The notes beneath the pieces are model-generated. The model made no database searches, had not been told where the DNA came from, and saw only the letters and a list, made by a program, of their open reading frames with translations. The position numbers and the translations under genes were made by a program. This document shows positions 8,934 through 17,448 of a stretch of DNA of 64,000 nucleotides, one piece after another. Each line of letters opens with the position of its first letter. The stretch's first letter is position 1. Source of the stretch: Neobacillus cucumis (GTDB lineage: Bacteria > Bacillota > Bacilli > Bacillales_B > DSM-18226); NCBI RefSeq assembly GCF_016107705.1, contig NZ_JAEHGC010000006.1:1-64000 (forward strand), given 5' to 3'.

Positions 8934-10265
8934 ATGAAGCATTCTTTTTTAACAAAAGGTAAAATCCTTTTATTCCTTACACTCATCTTTATTGCCGGAT
9001 GTGCCGCCAACACCACCCAGCAATCATCGGCCACTTCTTCGCCAAAAAAGAGAAAACAATTAGAACTAATAAAACAAATAGAACAAAAAGTACATAAAGA
9101 ACACCTATTAGCAAAGGCTAAAGCCTCAGCCCAACAATATGATTATCAAAAAGCTATAACACTATTAAAAAAATCAAGTATTTTAAAAGATGAAGACATT
9201 CAAAATGCAATAGATACATACGAAAAACAAAAGAAAAACCTTGTGACATGGCCAGACAATAGCAAGATTCCTCATTTATTTTTTCACTCATTAATCGTTG
9301 ACCCATCCAAAGCATTTGACGGGGATGACATGGCCCAAGGTTATCAGGACTACATGGTAACCATCGCTGAATTTAAAAATATTTTAAATCAATTATACGA
9401 GAAAGGATTTGTCCTGGTGAGTATCCAGGATATTGCGAAACTTAACAAAAATGGGAAAATGGTTTATCAAAATATTAAATTACCATCAAATAAAAAACCA
9501 TTGGTATTGTCGCAGGATGATGTTAGCTATTATGAATACATGAAAAATGACGGATTTGCCAAAAACTTAACACTTGATGCCAATGGAAATCTTACAAATA
9601 CCTACTTAAATAGAAAAGGGAAAGTCGTTCAAGGAGCATACGATCTAGTTCCTATCTTGAATCATTTTGTTGACAAACACCCAGATTTTTCTTATAAGGG
9701 AGCAAGAGGAATTATTTCGTTAACGGGGTATAACGGAGTACTTGGATATCGAACGTCGGAGAGTGAATATGGCCCAAATAGTGATAAACCAAATCCAAAT
9801 ATCAAAAAGGATCGGCAGCAAGCGAAAAAAGTAGCCGATGCAATGAAACAAGAAGGATGGGAATTTGCCTCTCATACTTGGGGACACCTAAATGCAGAAA
9901 AAGTATCCCTAGATCTTTTAAAAAAAGATACCTCTAAATGGAAACAAGAGGTGGAACCGATTGTCGGACCCACGGAAACCATTATTTTCGCTTTTGGCAG
10001 TGATATTGGAGACTGGAGGGAATATTCTAATAATAAATATCATTATTTGAAAAGCCAGGGCTTTGATTACTATGCCAACGTTGACGCATCAAAAATCACC
10101 TGGTCTCAATTAGGTCTAAATTACTTCCGACAATCTCGTATTAATGTGGATGGCTTAAGGATGCGTGGAGCATTGACCGGAGAAAACGAGGTATTAGAAC
10201 ATTTTTTTAATGTCAAACTTGTTTTTGATTCCTCACGACCAAATGCTAAAACATTAATTCATTAA
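8934..10265 (+). CDS. Lipoprotein with polysaccharide deacetylase (NodB) domain
   Basis: A 443-residue extracytoplasmic lipoprotein. The signal peptide ends in LIFIAGC with the lipidated Cys at 23; a Lys/Gln-rich coiled stretch (~38-100) follows, then a NodB-like deacetylase domain (~110-430). The metal-site motifs are recognisable but divergent: SQDDVSYY replaces TFDDG, and ASHTWGHLN gives the HxxxH pair. The insertion between them (~195-275) is typical of long Firmicute deacetylases. Likely substrate is an N-acetylated cell-wall or surface glycan; the specific one cannot be read. AGAAGGGA precedes the ATG. Single gene with its own terminator at 10362. Confidence 0.85.
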   Translation: MKHSFLTKGKILLFLTLIFIAGCAANTTQQSSATSSPKKRKQLELIKQIEQKVHKEHLLAKAKASAQQYDYQKAITLLKKSSILKDEDIQNAIDTYEKQKKNLVTWPDNSKIPHLFFHSLIVDPSKAFDGDDMAQGYQDYMVTIAEFKNILNQLYEKGFVLVSIQDIAKLNKNGKMVYQNIKLPSNKKPLVLSQDDVSYYEYMKNDGFAKNLTLDANGNLTNTYLNRKGKVVQGAYDLVPILNHFVDKHPDFSYKGARGIISLTGYNGVLGYRTSESEYGPNSDKPNPNIKKDRQQAKKVADAMKQEGWEFASHTWGHLNAEKVSLDLLKKDTSKWKQEVEPIVGPTETIIFAFGSDIGDWREYSNNKYHYLKSQGFDYYANVDASKITWSQLGLNYFRQSRINVDGLRMRGALTGENEVLEHFFNVKLVFDSSRPNAKTLIH

Positions 10266-10361
10266 GGTGTCACTGTAGGCTAAGGCAAGAATTTATTCTT
10301 ATTTGAACCATTCACAAAAAACAATTGTCGTAACAATTAAAAAGCATACAAAGAAATTTAA

Positions 10362-10393
10362 AGCCATTCTTGTATAGAATGGCTATTTATTTA
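10362..10393 (+). terminator. Terminator of the deacetylase gene
   Basis: AGCCATTC (10362-10369) pairs with GAATGGCT (10377-10384) over a 7-nt loop, followed by ATTTATTTAA. Confidence 0.75.
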
Positions 10394-10394
10394 A

Positions 10395-11170
10395 TAATCA
10401 AAAGGTCTAAATTTGACCACAATGTTTGTCTTTGTTGTACAATCGTGCCCGTTTATTATTAGATTTAGTGTATATAAATAAGAATATGTATGTATATGTA
10501 TTTGAAAAGTTTATAACCATAAAACTAGCTATATTTTCAATAACTAAGTTAACATATATAATATCATATATTTATATTACATTAATATTCATATATGTAT
10601 ATAATAGGTGACCCATTTTCCAATTTTATAAAAATATCATTATATAACTACTTAATTTCAATAAGTAGATGTCAGAAGTTCATTCGCTATGAACAAAAAA
10701 CGGTTTACCATTAGGGTAATTTTTAAGCGAGTTTTAATGACTAAACTTAAAATAGTAGTTCCTTTTCTTAACATTTTTATGAAATTTCAATTAAAGCCAT
10801 CTTTTTCCTTTTCATTCCACGACCTATATTCATATAAAATTCTTCCCCTTTTGTTTCATCCGTCCACAAATTGCAGGCATTAAGACTACGACTTTTTTCA
10901 GAATTTAACATTTTAAAATTTAAAACTAGGTCCAAAGAATATCGAACTTCTTTTAGGTGGCAGCACTACGGACTGATCAGAAAGGAAAAAGCACCCTTTC
11001 TGTCATTCCGTACATGTCGCTTCGGCATTAAATGGACCGATAACTACGGACTGTACGGCTCGCACCTACATTCCGTAGGTTCCTGTTCCATTTACGGTTA
11101 ACGCCGCCATACCGAACGAGCCGAAAACCAAAATCAAAAGATTGAAAGAATAAAAGAATAAAGAACAAAT
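10395..11170. other. Gene-poor stretch, AT-rich then repeat-rich
   Basis: 10440-10620 is an extremely AT-rich tract; its short frames are low-complexity and I do not accept them as genes. From about 10960 base composition shifts toward GC, and the 11-mer ACTACGGACTG occurs twice (near 10968 and 11043), along with two related CATTCCGTA motifs. No protein family is recognisable in any frame. The conserved look of 10960-11120 suggests a non-coding part of the mobile segment that carries radC. Confidence 0.4.
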
Positions 11171-11175
11171 GGAGA

Positions 11176-11200
11176 GCAGCCGTAATGGCTGCTTTTATTG
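11176..11200 (+). terminator. Terminator-like hairpin
   Basis: GCAGCC (11176-11181) pairs with GGCTGC (11187-11192) over GTAAT, followed by TTTTATTGTTG. No intact gene precedes it, so it may end a non-coding transcript or a lost gene. Confidence 0.6.
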
Positions 11201-11320
11201 TTGATTTTTCCTTTTTGCCTTCCGAATCGTAAAACAGCGCAAACTTTCTAACCTTCCAGCCGGTAGGACACCCGAACCTTTCCGGCTAGAAACTAAGAAA
11301 GCGAGTCAATCGGTCAAGGG

Positions 11321-11375
11321 GCAAAAAACTTTTTTGCTTAAAGACACTGTCGCAACAGCAAAAAACTTTTTGTGC
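11321..11375. repeat. Duplicated A6/T6 palindromes before radC
   Basis: GCAAAAAACTTTTTTGC (11321-11337) is a perfect 17-bp palindrome. A second copy with a two-base change (11358-11375) follows 37 bp later, and both are continued by a similar GCT-AAGA sequence. TCCCCTTTTGGGGA near 11440 is another small palindrome. Such clustered dyads are typical of replication or transfer sites and of protein-binding arrays in mobile elements; function here is unknown. Confidence 0.5.
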
Positions 11376-11524
11376 TAAGAACGCCCTTGACCCATTGCCT
11401 ATGCGTGTTTTTCGTTCTACTTGCAAAAGGGGGAAAATCATCCCCTTTTGGGGAAGTTATTCGCCTCGCAAGGCAAAAGAAAAATGGAAAAACGAAAAAC
11501 AAGAAGGAAAGGGAGTTTAGAGAA

Positions 11525-11977
11525 ATGGAATTCATGTCAATCTTTGAAGTTGTGCGAATCAAGCAGGAAATTAAGGAGTCGCAGGAACCGTTTGTAAAAT
11601 ATTCTATCCGTTCACCTGAAGATGCTCATCAATTAGCGGCCTCTTACATTGCAGATGAAGACAGGGAAGTACTCCTTGTGTTAATGCTTAATACGAAAAA
11701 TCAGGTAGTGGGGTTACATAGAGCTCATATTGGGAGTTTAAATGCCAGTATTGTTCATCCTAGAGAGGTGATGAAATGCGCTATTCTCAATAATGCTGCC
11801 TCTATTATTGTAAGCCATCAACATCCAAGCGGAGACCCCACCCCGAGTAGGGAGGATATAGATATAACTAAACGTCTTGCAGAAGCGGGTAAAATTCTAG
11901 GTATTGAAGTTCTTGACCATGTTATTGTTACTCATACCGGGAACCATGTAAGTTTAAGGGAAAAAGGACATCTATAA
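11525..11977 (+). CDS. RadC-like JAB-domain protein (mobile-element type)
   Basis: A 150-residue protein with the RadC JAB/MPN+ domain. The JAMM metal motif SHQHPSGDPTPSREDID is intact, and the helix-hairpin-helix part of housekeeping RadC is absent. This short form is typical of integrative elements, plasmids and prophages; the role is unproven. Longer frames begin at 11372, but AAGGGAG about 12 nt before the ATG at 11525 sets the start. It stands alone, with palindromes upstream and a hairpin cluster downstream, so it is probably a leftover of an excised or decayed element. Confidence 0.85.
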   Translation: MEFMSIFEVVRIKQEIKESQEPFVKYSIRSPEDAHQLAASYIADEDREVLLVLMLNTKNQVVGLHRAHIGSLNASIVHPREVMKCAILNNAASIIVSHQHPSGDPTPSREDIDITKRLAEAGKILGIEVLDHVIVTHTGNHVSLREKGHL

Positions 11978-12059
11978 AAATACTAATTATCAGGAGGAGT
12001 AAGATTTCAGATTTCATAAAGATATGAAAGTAGAAACAATTGAAATGGGAGACTTTATT

Positions 12060-12305
12060 ATTAGAAAAATGAACCAGCATCGGATGGATCACAACCAATG
12101 TTGGTTCACGAATAGATAAAAAACAGATGTTTTTCTTGATTATAGAACGCAGGCATCGAGCCTGCTTGACGGTTGCTGATGCAACTTTTTGCAGGATGAC
12201 TCAGAGTAGAAAGGAAACCATTTGCTGAAGCAAATGGTCATTACCATAGTTAAGTATGCGACGGGCGAGAAAAGACCCAAGTGAATAATCTTCACTTGGA
12301 TTGTG
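12060..12305 (+). ncRNA. Candidate structured RNA: five consecutive hairpins
   Basis: Five well-formed stems follow each other: TGAACCA (near 12070) with TGGTTCA (near 12102); GCAGGC/GCCTGC (12149-12165); GTTGC/GCAAC (12172-12185); ACCATTTGC/GCAAATGGT with a TGAA loop (12217-12238); CCAAGTGAA/TTCACTTGG (12277-12299). The single-stranded joins are purine-rich (GAGTAGAAAGGAAACC, GGGCGAGAAAAGACCC). A weak 31-codon frame (12024-12119) overlaps the first stem. I cannot match the segment to a known riboswitch or intron, and the last stem lacks a U-run, so it is not a plain terminator. Strand is inferred from the flanking genes. Confidence 0.4.
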
Positions 12306-12458
12306 ATTTAATCAGCGATAGAGATCTTGTTCTTTAAAATATAAAAATATTTTTGGGAATTCTTAGAGAAATGAAATAACCTTGGTACGTGTGGAATGGA
12401 TATGTTAAATTGAATTAAGAAAATAAAGTTTCGATTAGATTATAGATTTACTTAATAT

Positions 12459-12472
12459 TGTAAGGGTTTACG
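12459..12472. promoter_or_regulatory. Weak cre-like site upstream of the sensor kinase
   Basis: TGTAAGGGTTTACG matches the CcpA consensus TGWAANCGNTNWCA at 12 of 14 positions, but the central CG is GG. It lies 24 nt before the kinase start. Its presence fits the two better cre sites in the locus; alone it would be unconvincing. Confidence 0.35.
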
Positions 12473-12495
12473 TTTTTTTTGTGAGGGGGGCTGAT

Positions 12496-14292
12496 ATGTT
12501 TTTTTCCTTACGGAATCGTTTATTTATGGTATTTACTTGTTTATTAACCATACCATTAATCATACTTTCTATTATTATCCCAAGCTGGTTTACTTCCATA
12601 ATTGAAGAACAGACTCAGGAGCTAACTGTGGAGGCAATGGACCAATATTCGCTTTTTATTGATTCGATCACCACACAAGCGAAGGATCTAGGGAAACAGG
12701 TACTTGTAAACCAGACGACACAAAAATGGCTAAAACAGGAAAGTGAAAATGCAAATATACCTGAGGTACAGAGAATGTTACAGAAGAATCAATTAAAAAT
12801 GCTGTTATCATCAATGATGGTTAACAATTCAAATGGAATGTCTATTTCAGTGGTTCTTAATGATGGTACGAGTACTTGGGGAAATATTCCTAACATAAAT
12901 CAAGTGGATTGGTATAAGGACTTTTCTCAAAAGAAGCAGCAATTTATTAGGTCACATATTGATCCATTTCAGCCAACTCAAGGTAATATTAATAGCTATA
13001 TTTTGCCCCTCTTTGATATGAATACATTTGTTCCATATGGGATTATAAAGGTGAATTTTCCATCGGATTTGCTTAAAACACCTTTAAATAAAACCAAGAT
13101 CGGTAGAAACGGCCATGCCTATTTGATCAATCAAAATGGAGAGAGTGTATTGCCGGGAAAGATCAGTACACCTAAGAAGGTCTTAAAACAAACCCTAGTC
13201 AAAATAATTGATGATAAAAATCAAAAGGGATTAATTGAAACGAATGATAATGGAGAAAAATACTTAGTTTTTTATCAAAAGTTAGGAGTGGGCGATTGGA
13301 TTTTAATCAGTGAAGTGACTAAATCGGAATTGTTCGCCAAAGTTACACATTTACAAAGGAACCTGCTATTAACAAGTGCCATCGTGTTTTTAATAACGAT
13401 TCTAGCATCATACATGATTTCTTCCAATATTGTTAGTCCATTGGGTAAACTGGCAAAAGCAATGAGATATATAGAAATTGGTGATTTTTCCGGCGCCAAA
13501 CGCTTTATGCCGACAATAAAATCAGCTAAAAACGAAGTTGGTTACCTTATAACAGTATTCAATCAGACGATTGATCGGTTAAAAAACTTGATTGAAACCG
13601 AATATGAAGCCAATTTACGCCGGAAAGATGCCGAATACAAAGCCCTATTGCTGCAAATTAATCCTCACTTTTTAAATAATACGCTTGAAATTATTGGCGG
13701 ATTAGCTATGCAAGAGAAAAATAAACAAGTGATGGATGTTAGCATTCACTTAGGTAAGATGATGAGATATTCTCTAAATACTCAAAGTGACGTAGTGAAT
13801 TTGGGAGAAGAGTTAAAATATATCCGAAGTTACACTGAAATATTAAAGGTTAGATATGAAGATGCAATTACCATTGATATTGATGAGGATATTGGGACAA
13901 GAAATCTTCCCATTATTAAATTTATTTTGCAGCCGCTCGTAGAAAATGCTGTGAAATATAGTTTTATAGAAAAGACATCAGCAGAAATTTTTATCAAAAC
14001 CAAACAAAGTAATCATTTGGTATTTATTGTTATTGAAGATAAGGGCATCGGAATGTCTGAGGAATTGATTTCGGATCTGATGAGTGTGGAAACGAAAAAT
14101 GACATCAAAAATGTACTTATGAGTAAAGGAAGCAGCATCGGCCTTAGAAATGTCATCGGTCGTTTGAAACTTTACTATGGTTCAAATTTCACTTATAGCA
14201 TTGAATCTCAGAGGAATTCAAGAACACGGATTACGTTATGTATGAATGTTGATCGGGGTGAAGGACATGATGAAGGTGATCATAACGGATGA
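12496..14292 (+). CDS. Sensor histidine kinase, YesM family
   Basis: A membrane sensor kinase of 598 residues that probably detects fructan-derived sugars outside the cell. TM1 is at ~10-35, an extracytoplasmic sensor of Cache type at ~40-285, TM2 at ~289-308, and HAMP follows. The phospho-acceptor motif LLLQINPHFLNNTLE places the His at ~391, and QPLVENAVKY and EDKGIGM are the N and G boxes, defining the HisKA_7 / LytS-YesM class. A GTG at 12481 would extend the frame, but it lies inside the GAGGGGGG ribosome site, so ATG 12496 is the start. It overlaps the response regulator gene by 26 nt. Specificity is inferred from the neighbours. Confidence 0.92.
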   Translation: MFFSLRNRLFMVFTCLLTIPLIILSIIIPSWFTSIIEEQTQELTVEAMDQYSLFIDSITTQAKDLGKQVLVNQTTQKWLKQESENANIPEVQRMLQKNQLKMLLSSMMVNNSNGMSISVVLNDGTSTWGNIPNINQVDWYKDFSQKKQQFIRSHIDPFQPTQGNINSYILPLFDMNTFVPYGIIKVNFPSDLLKTPLNKTKIGRNGHAYLINQNGESVLPGKISTPKKVLKQTLVKIIDDKNQKGLIETNDNGEKYLVFYQKLGVGDWILISEVTKSELFAKVTHLQRNLLLTSAIVFLITILASYMISSNIVSPLGKLAKAMRYIEIGDFSGAKRFMPTIKSAKNEVGYLITVFNQTIDRLKNLIETEYEANLRRKDAEYKALLLQINPHFLNNTLEIIGGLAMQEKNKQVMDVSIHLGKMMRYSLNTQSDVVNLGEELKYIRSYTEILKVRYEDAITIDIDEDIGTRNLPIIKFILQPLVENAVKYSFIEKTSAEIFIKTKQSNHLVFIVIEDKGIGMSEELISDLMSVETKNDIKNVLMSKGSSIGLRNVIGRLKLYYGSNFTYSIESQRNSRTRITLCMNVDRGEGHDEGDHNG

Positions 14293-15859
14293 CGAGATAC
14301 AAATTCGTAAAGGCTTACGAATGAAGGTGAATTGGGAAGAAGAAGGGTTTCAAATAGCAGGGGAGGCATCCAATGGGGTGGAAGCACTTGAATTGCTCCG
14401 TTCTTTGGATATCGATGTAGTTATTACGGATATGAGAATGCCGATTATGGATGGGATTGAATTTGCAAAACGGTGTCAACAGGAATTTCCAAACGTAAAA
14501 GTGGTTGTTTTATCTGGTTATTCGGATTTTGAATATGTAAGAGGATCGTTGAAGGAAGGGGTAAAAGATTACCTGTTAAAACCAGTAGCCCCGGATGAAT
14601 TAATTGAGATACTAACTAAGATTCGTAAAGAAATAGAGGTAGAGAAGAGGAATCAAGCCGAATCAGCTCGATTGCAAAGGCTTGTACATTCCCAGCTCCA
14701 GGAAGTCCAGGAGCAATTTCTGCTTTATTTAGTAAAAGAGGAATGGCTGGAGTTAGGCATGGTAACAGAGAGATTGCGTCAATTACGGTTGGAAGAACTT
14801 GTGAATGAAAATACAGAAGTACAATTTGTTACGGTTGAAATTAGAGAGAATACAGGTAATCCGAATAGATTAAAGGAACTTTGGCTCACCTTTCAGATGG
14901 TATGTAAGGAAATTGCGAAGGGACATTTCAGAACGCATTTTTTTTATGACCCCAGTTATGCAAATATGGTTCACTTTATATTACTTCTCGATTCAGAAAA
15001 GGAAAATAGTCCTGTAAGTTTAGTAAAAAAATTACAAAGGTCTGTAAAAGAACTTTTGAATTTGGAAACGGTTATTGGAATTGGTAATGTAACCAGTGGA
15101 ATTGCAAATTATAAGACAGGTTATATTTCTAGTTTACTAGCTTGGACTCAGAGTCAACTTGGTTCACAATCACAGGTGATGGATGGGTCGAATGTAAAAA
15201 AGGAAGTATTTGAATTTTCACCTGATATGGAAAGAAAGTTAACAAATGGTATTGAAAGTGTTAATTATGATGCGTTTAAAGAAAATATTCACATTTTATT
15301 AGGCGAAGACCGGAACCTCTCGATAATGTCCTTTACATTTGCAGCAAATCGCGTGTTATTTTTGTTAGGATCGCTCGCAAGAAAATATAATATTGAAACA
15401 ATCGATTTTCAAAATTTAATGTGGAAGTGCCAGCAAAGTATTTGGGAGCTCAATTCGCATAATAAAGTGATTGAGTATCTCCTACTATTAGCAAAGCTAA
15501 TTATAGAAAAGGTGCAAGTGGCCCGCTTTTCTAATGGAAAACTAATTGTTGCTAGTGTTCAGCAATATTTAGACCAGCATTATGCAAGTGAAATTTCCCT
15601 TTCCTTGTTATCAGAACTTTTCCATATCAATAGTGCTCATTTATCTGAAACATTTAAAAATACGGTTGGACAGAATTTTAGTGATTATCTTGTTCAATTA
15701 AGATTAAAGAAAGCAAGGGAGTTCCTGAAAGATAGACAGCTTAAAATCATTGATGTAGCAAACTTGGCAGGCTTTTCTAACTCAGGCTATTTTAGTACCG
15801 TATTTAAAAAATATTTTGGACAAACACCTGTGGAATTCAGGAATTCAATAGATTCATAA
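14267..15859 (+). CDS. AraC-family response regulator, YesN type
   Basis: A cytoplasmic transcription factor of 530 residues paired with the upstream kinase. The receiver domain (~1-120) has the phospho-acceptor D55 in VVITDMRMP and K105 in DYLLKPV. A long linker domain (~130-420) follows, then two AraC helix-turn-helix units (~430-530; SLLSELFHINSAHLSETFK and IIDVANLAGFSNSGYFSTVFKK). Two adjacent ATGs (14267, 14270) follow GGGGTGAAGG; I used the first. Frame overlap with the kinase implies translational coupling. Its likely targets are the ABC importer and GH32 genes downstream. Confidence 0.92.
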   Translation: MMKVIITDDEIQIRKGLRMKVNWEEEGFQIAGEASNGVEALELLRSLDIDVVITDMRMPIMDGIEFAKRCQQEFPNVKVVVLSGYSDFEYVRGSLKEGVKDYLLKPVAPDELIEILTKIRKEIEVEKRNQAESARLQRLVHSQLQEVQEQFLLYLVKEEWLELGMVTERLRQLRLEELVNENTEVQFVTVEIRENTGNPNRLKELWLTFQMVCKEIAKGHFRTHFFYDPSYANMVHFILLLDSEKENSPVSLVKKLQRSVKELLNLETVIGIGNVTSGIANYKTGYISSLLAWTQSQLGSQSQVMDGSNVKKEVFEFSPDMERKLTNGIESVNYDAFKENIHILLGEDRNLSIMSFTFAANRVLFLLGSLARKYNIETIDFQNLMWKCQQSIWELNSHNKVIEYLLLLAKLIIEKVQVARFSNGKLIVASVQQYLDQHYASEISLSLLSELFHINSAHLSETFKNTVGQNFSDYLVQLRLKKAREFLKDRQLKIIDVANLAGFSNSGYFSTVFKKYFGQTPVEFRNSIDS

Positions 15860-15896
15860 GTTTTATTTTTAAAAGCAGGAAGATGAGGGTATGTAA

Positions 15897-17231
15897 ATGA
15901 AAAAATGGATATTTTTAATTATTTTTGCCTTCATACTTATAGGCAGTTTCTTGTATGCGCTATCTTTTTTGGATACATTCTCAAAAAGTAAAGCTGGATA
16001 TGGTAAAAAAACAAATAAAATTAATCAAATCCATCTCACCTTCTGGCGTAATAACGGAAACGCAGCAGAAAATAAAGCATATGAAGAATTAGTTTCTTCT
16101 TTTGAAGCAGTCAATCCTAATATAAAAGTTCATATGAGGTCATTCCCATATAGTGATTATGAAGTAAGGCTGAGAACCGAGCTAGCTACTGGAAACTCTC
16201 CCGATATTATGACGATTGACAGTCCAACCTTGGCCCTTTATGCCAATACAGGTTCATTATTATCGATCGATTCCTATATGAGAAAAGAGGGAAAGATTGA
16301 AGATATCCCCGAATCGACATTAAAAGGAATGAGTTTTCAGAATAAAATTTACTTGGCTCCAATTGTTGAATCCAGTATAGCCCTATTTTATAATAAGCAC
16401 CTTTTTAAGAATGCAGGTATCCCATTTCCTTCTAGAGACCCCAATGAACCAATGACATGGGAGCAAGTGCTAAAGATTGCCAAAAAACTTACCAATCCAA
16501 AAAAGGGAGTGTATGGAATTGATCCCGCACAAGGGTTTAATGATGGCGAGTCTCCTGCCTATTTTAAAATGCCGCTTTTATGGCAGTTTGGGGCGGATGT
16601 TTTAAGTCCAGATGGATCCACCGCAAGTGGATATTTGGATTCAAAAGAGGCATTAAAGGCATTGCAATTTTACCAGGATTTATACCAGAAAGATAAAGTT
16701 GCAGCTTATGAATTGCCACCAGACCCATTTGTATCGGGTAAAGTTGCGATGACAGTCCTTGGCTCTTGGACATTAGCAGAACTGGGGAATAATGATTCTT
16801 CTTTTAAGTTAGGGAGAGATGTAGGAGTTGCCCCATTGCCTAGGGAAAGGTTTCAGGTCGTTCCAAATGGAGGATGGGCACTCGGCATCTCATCCAAGAC
16901 AAAATATTCAAAAGAAGCATGGGAGTTTATCAAATATGTTACGAGTTATGAAGGGATCAAAACATATGTGAAAGAAACTGGTGACATACCTGCCAGATAC
17001 TCTGTAGCTAAAGATTTTCCTGAATTTAATCAATATCCTAAAAATATTTTCTTACAGCAAGCACAAAAGTTTTCAAAAAATCGCCCTATTACTCCGGCAT
17101 ATCCTGTAATCAGTGACGCAATAAAGACCTTATTTGAAGAAGTTGGTCTTGGTGGATATGATGTAGGAGTTGCTGCAAAGGAAGCAGTGGAGAAAATTAA
17201 CATAGGGTTAAAACAAATACAGAATCCATAA
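15897..17231 (+). CDS. ABC sugar-binding protein, membrane-anchored, linked to the two-component pair
   Basis: A 444-residue CUT1-type solute-binding protein. The mature part has the usual fold signatures (TFWRNNG, ELATGNSPDIMTIDSP, GVYGIDPAQGF, VPNGGWALGISS). Residues 6-25 are hydrophobic, but no Cys follows in a lipobox, so it should stay as an N-terminally anchored or plainly secreted protein, unlike the lipoprotein at 19368. It starts 37 nt after the response regulator and is closed off by the terminator at 17239, so it belongs to the sensor operon rather than to the permeases. I infer a role in presenting sugar to the kinase or a second import role. Confidence 0.85.
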   Translation: MKKWIFLIIFAFILIGSFLYALSFLDTFSKSKAGYGKKTNKINQIHLTFWRNNGNAAENKAYEELVSSFEAVNPNIKVHMRSFPYSDYEVRLRTELATGNSPDIMTIDSPTLALYANTGSLLSIDSYMRKEGKIEDIPESTLKGMSFQNKIYLAPIVESSIALFYNKHLFKNAGIPFPSRDPNEPMTWEQVLKIAKKLTNPKKGVYGIDPAQGFNDGESPAYFKMPLLWQFGADVLSPDGSTASGYLDSKEALKALQFYQDLYQKDKVAAYELPPDPFVSGKVAMTVLGSWTLAELGNNDSSFKLGRDVGVAPLPRERFQVVPNGGWALGISSKTKYSKEAWEFIKYVTSYEGIKTYVKETGDIPARYSVAKDFPEFNQYPKNIFLQQAQKFSKNRPITPAYPVISDAIKTLFEEVGLGGYDVGVAAKEAVEKINIGLKQIQNP

Positions 17232-17238
17232 AAATGAG

Positions 17239-17270
17239 ATCCTCTAGTTAAAAGACTAGGGGATTTTTTT
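17239..17270 (+). terminator. Terminator of the sensor operon
   Basis: ATCCTCTAGT (17239-17248) pairs fully (one G-U) with ACTAGGGGAT (17255-17264), followed by six T. It separates the kinase/regulator/binding-protein unit from the importer unit. Confidence 0.9.
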
Positions 17271-17327
17271 ATCCTTAAAAATAGCTTCACAATGGATGCA
17301 TGCATATCAAGCTTGTTGTATTAAGGA

Positions 17328-17341
17328 TGAAAACGATTTCA
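17328..17341. promoter_or_regulatory. CcpA cre site upstream of the importer operon
   Basis: TGAAAACGATTTCA matches TGWAANCGNTNWCA at all 14 positions. It lies about 110 nt before the first permease gene, inside the only intergenic region of this unit. It implies repression by CcpA-HPr(Ser-P) when better sugars are present. Confidence 0.85.
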
Positions 17342-17448
17342 AATGCCGAAAATATTAAATGCTCCAAACCAAAAAAATTGAAATATTCTTTTCAGTCTCT
17401 TTGTTAAAGTAAAGCCAGAGGAAATAATTCAAGAGAGGAGGAAGCATT

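Noticed and set aside
10426..10883. Small plus-strand ORFs (61 and 64 codons)
   Set aside because: Low-complexity translation of AT-rich DNA; no ribosome site and no recognisable family.
10871..11101. 76-codon ORF upstream of radC
   Set aside because: It crosses the repeat-rich block, lacks a ribosome site, and has an atypical Arg/Phe/Cys-rich composition.
12060..12305. Group II intron, T-box or c-di-GMP riboswitch
   Set aside because: None of the diagnostic segments (domain V, the T-box AGGGTGG motif, the GEMM core) could be found.
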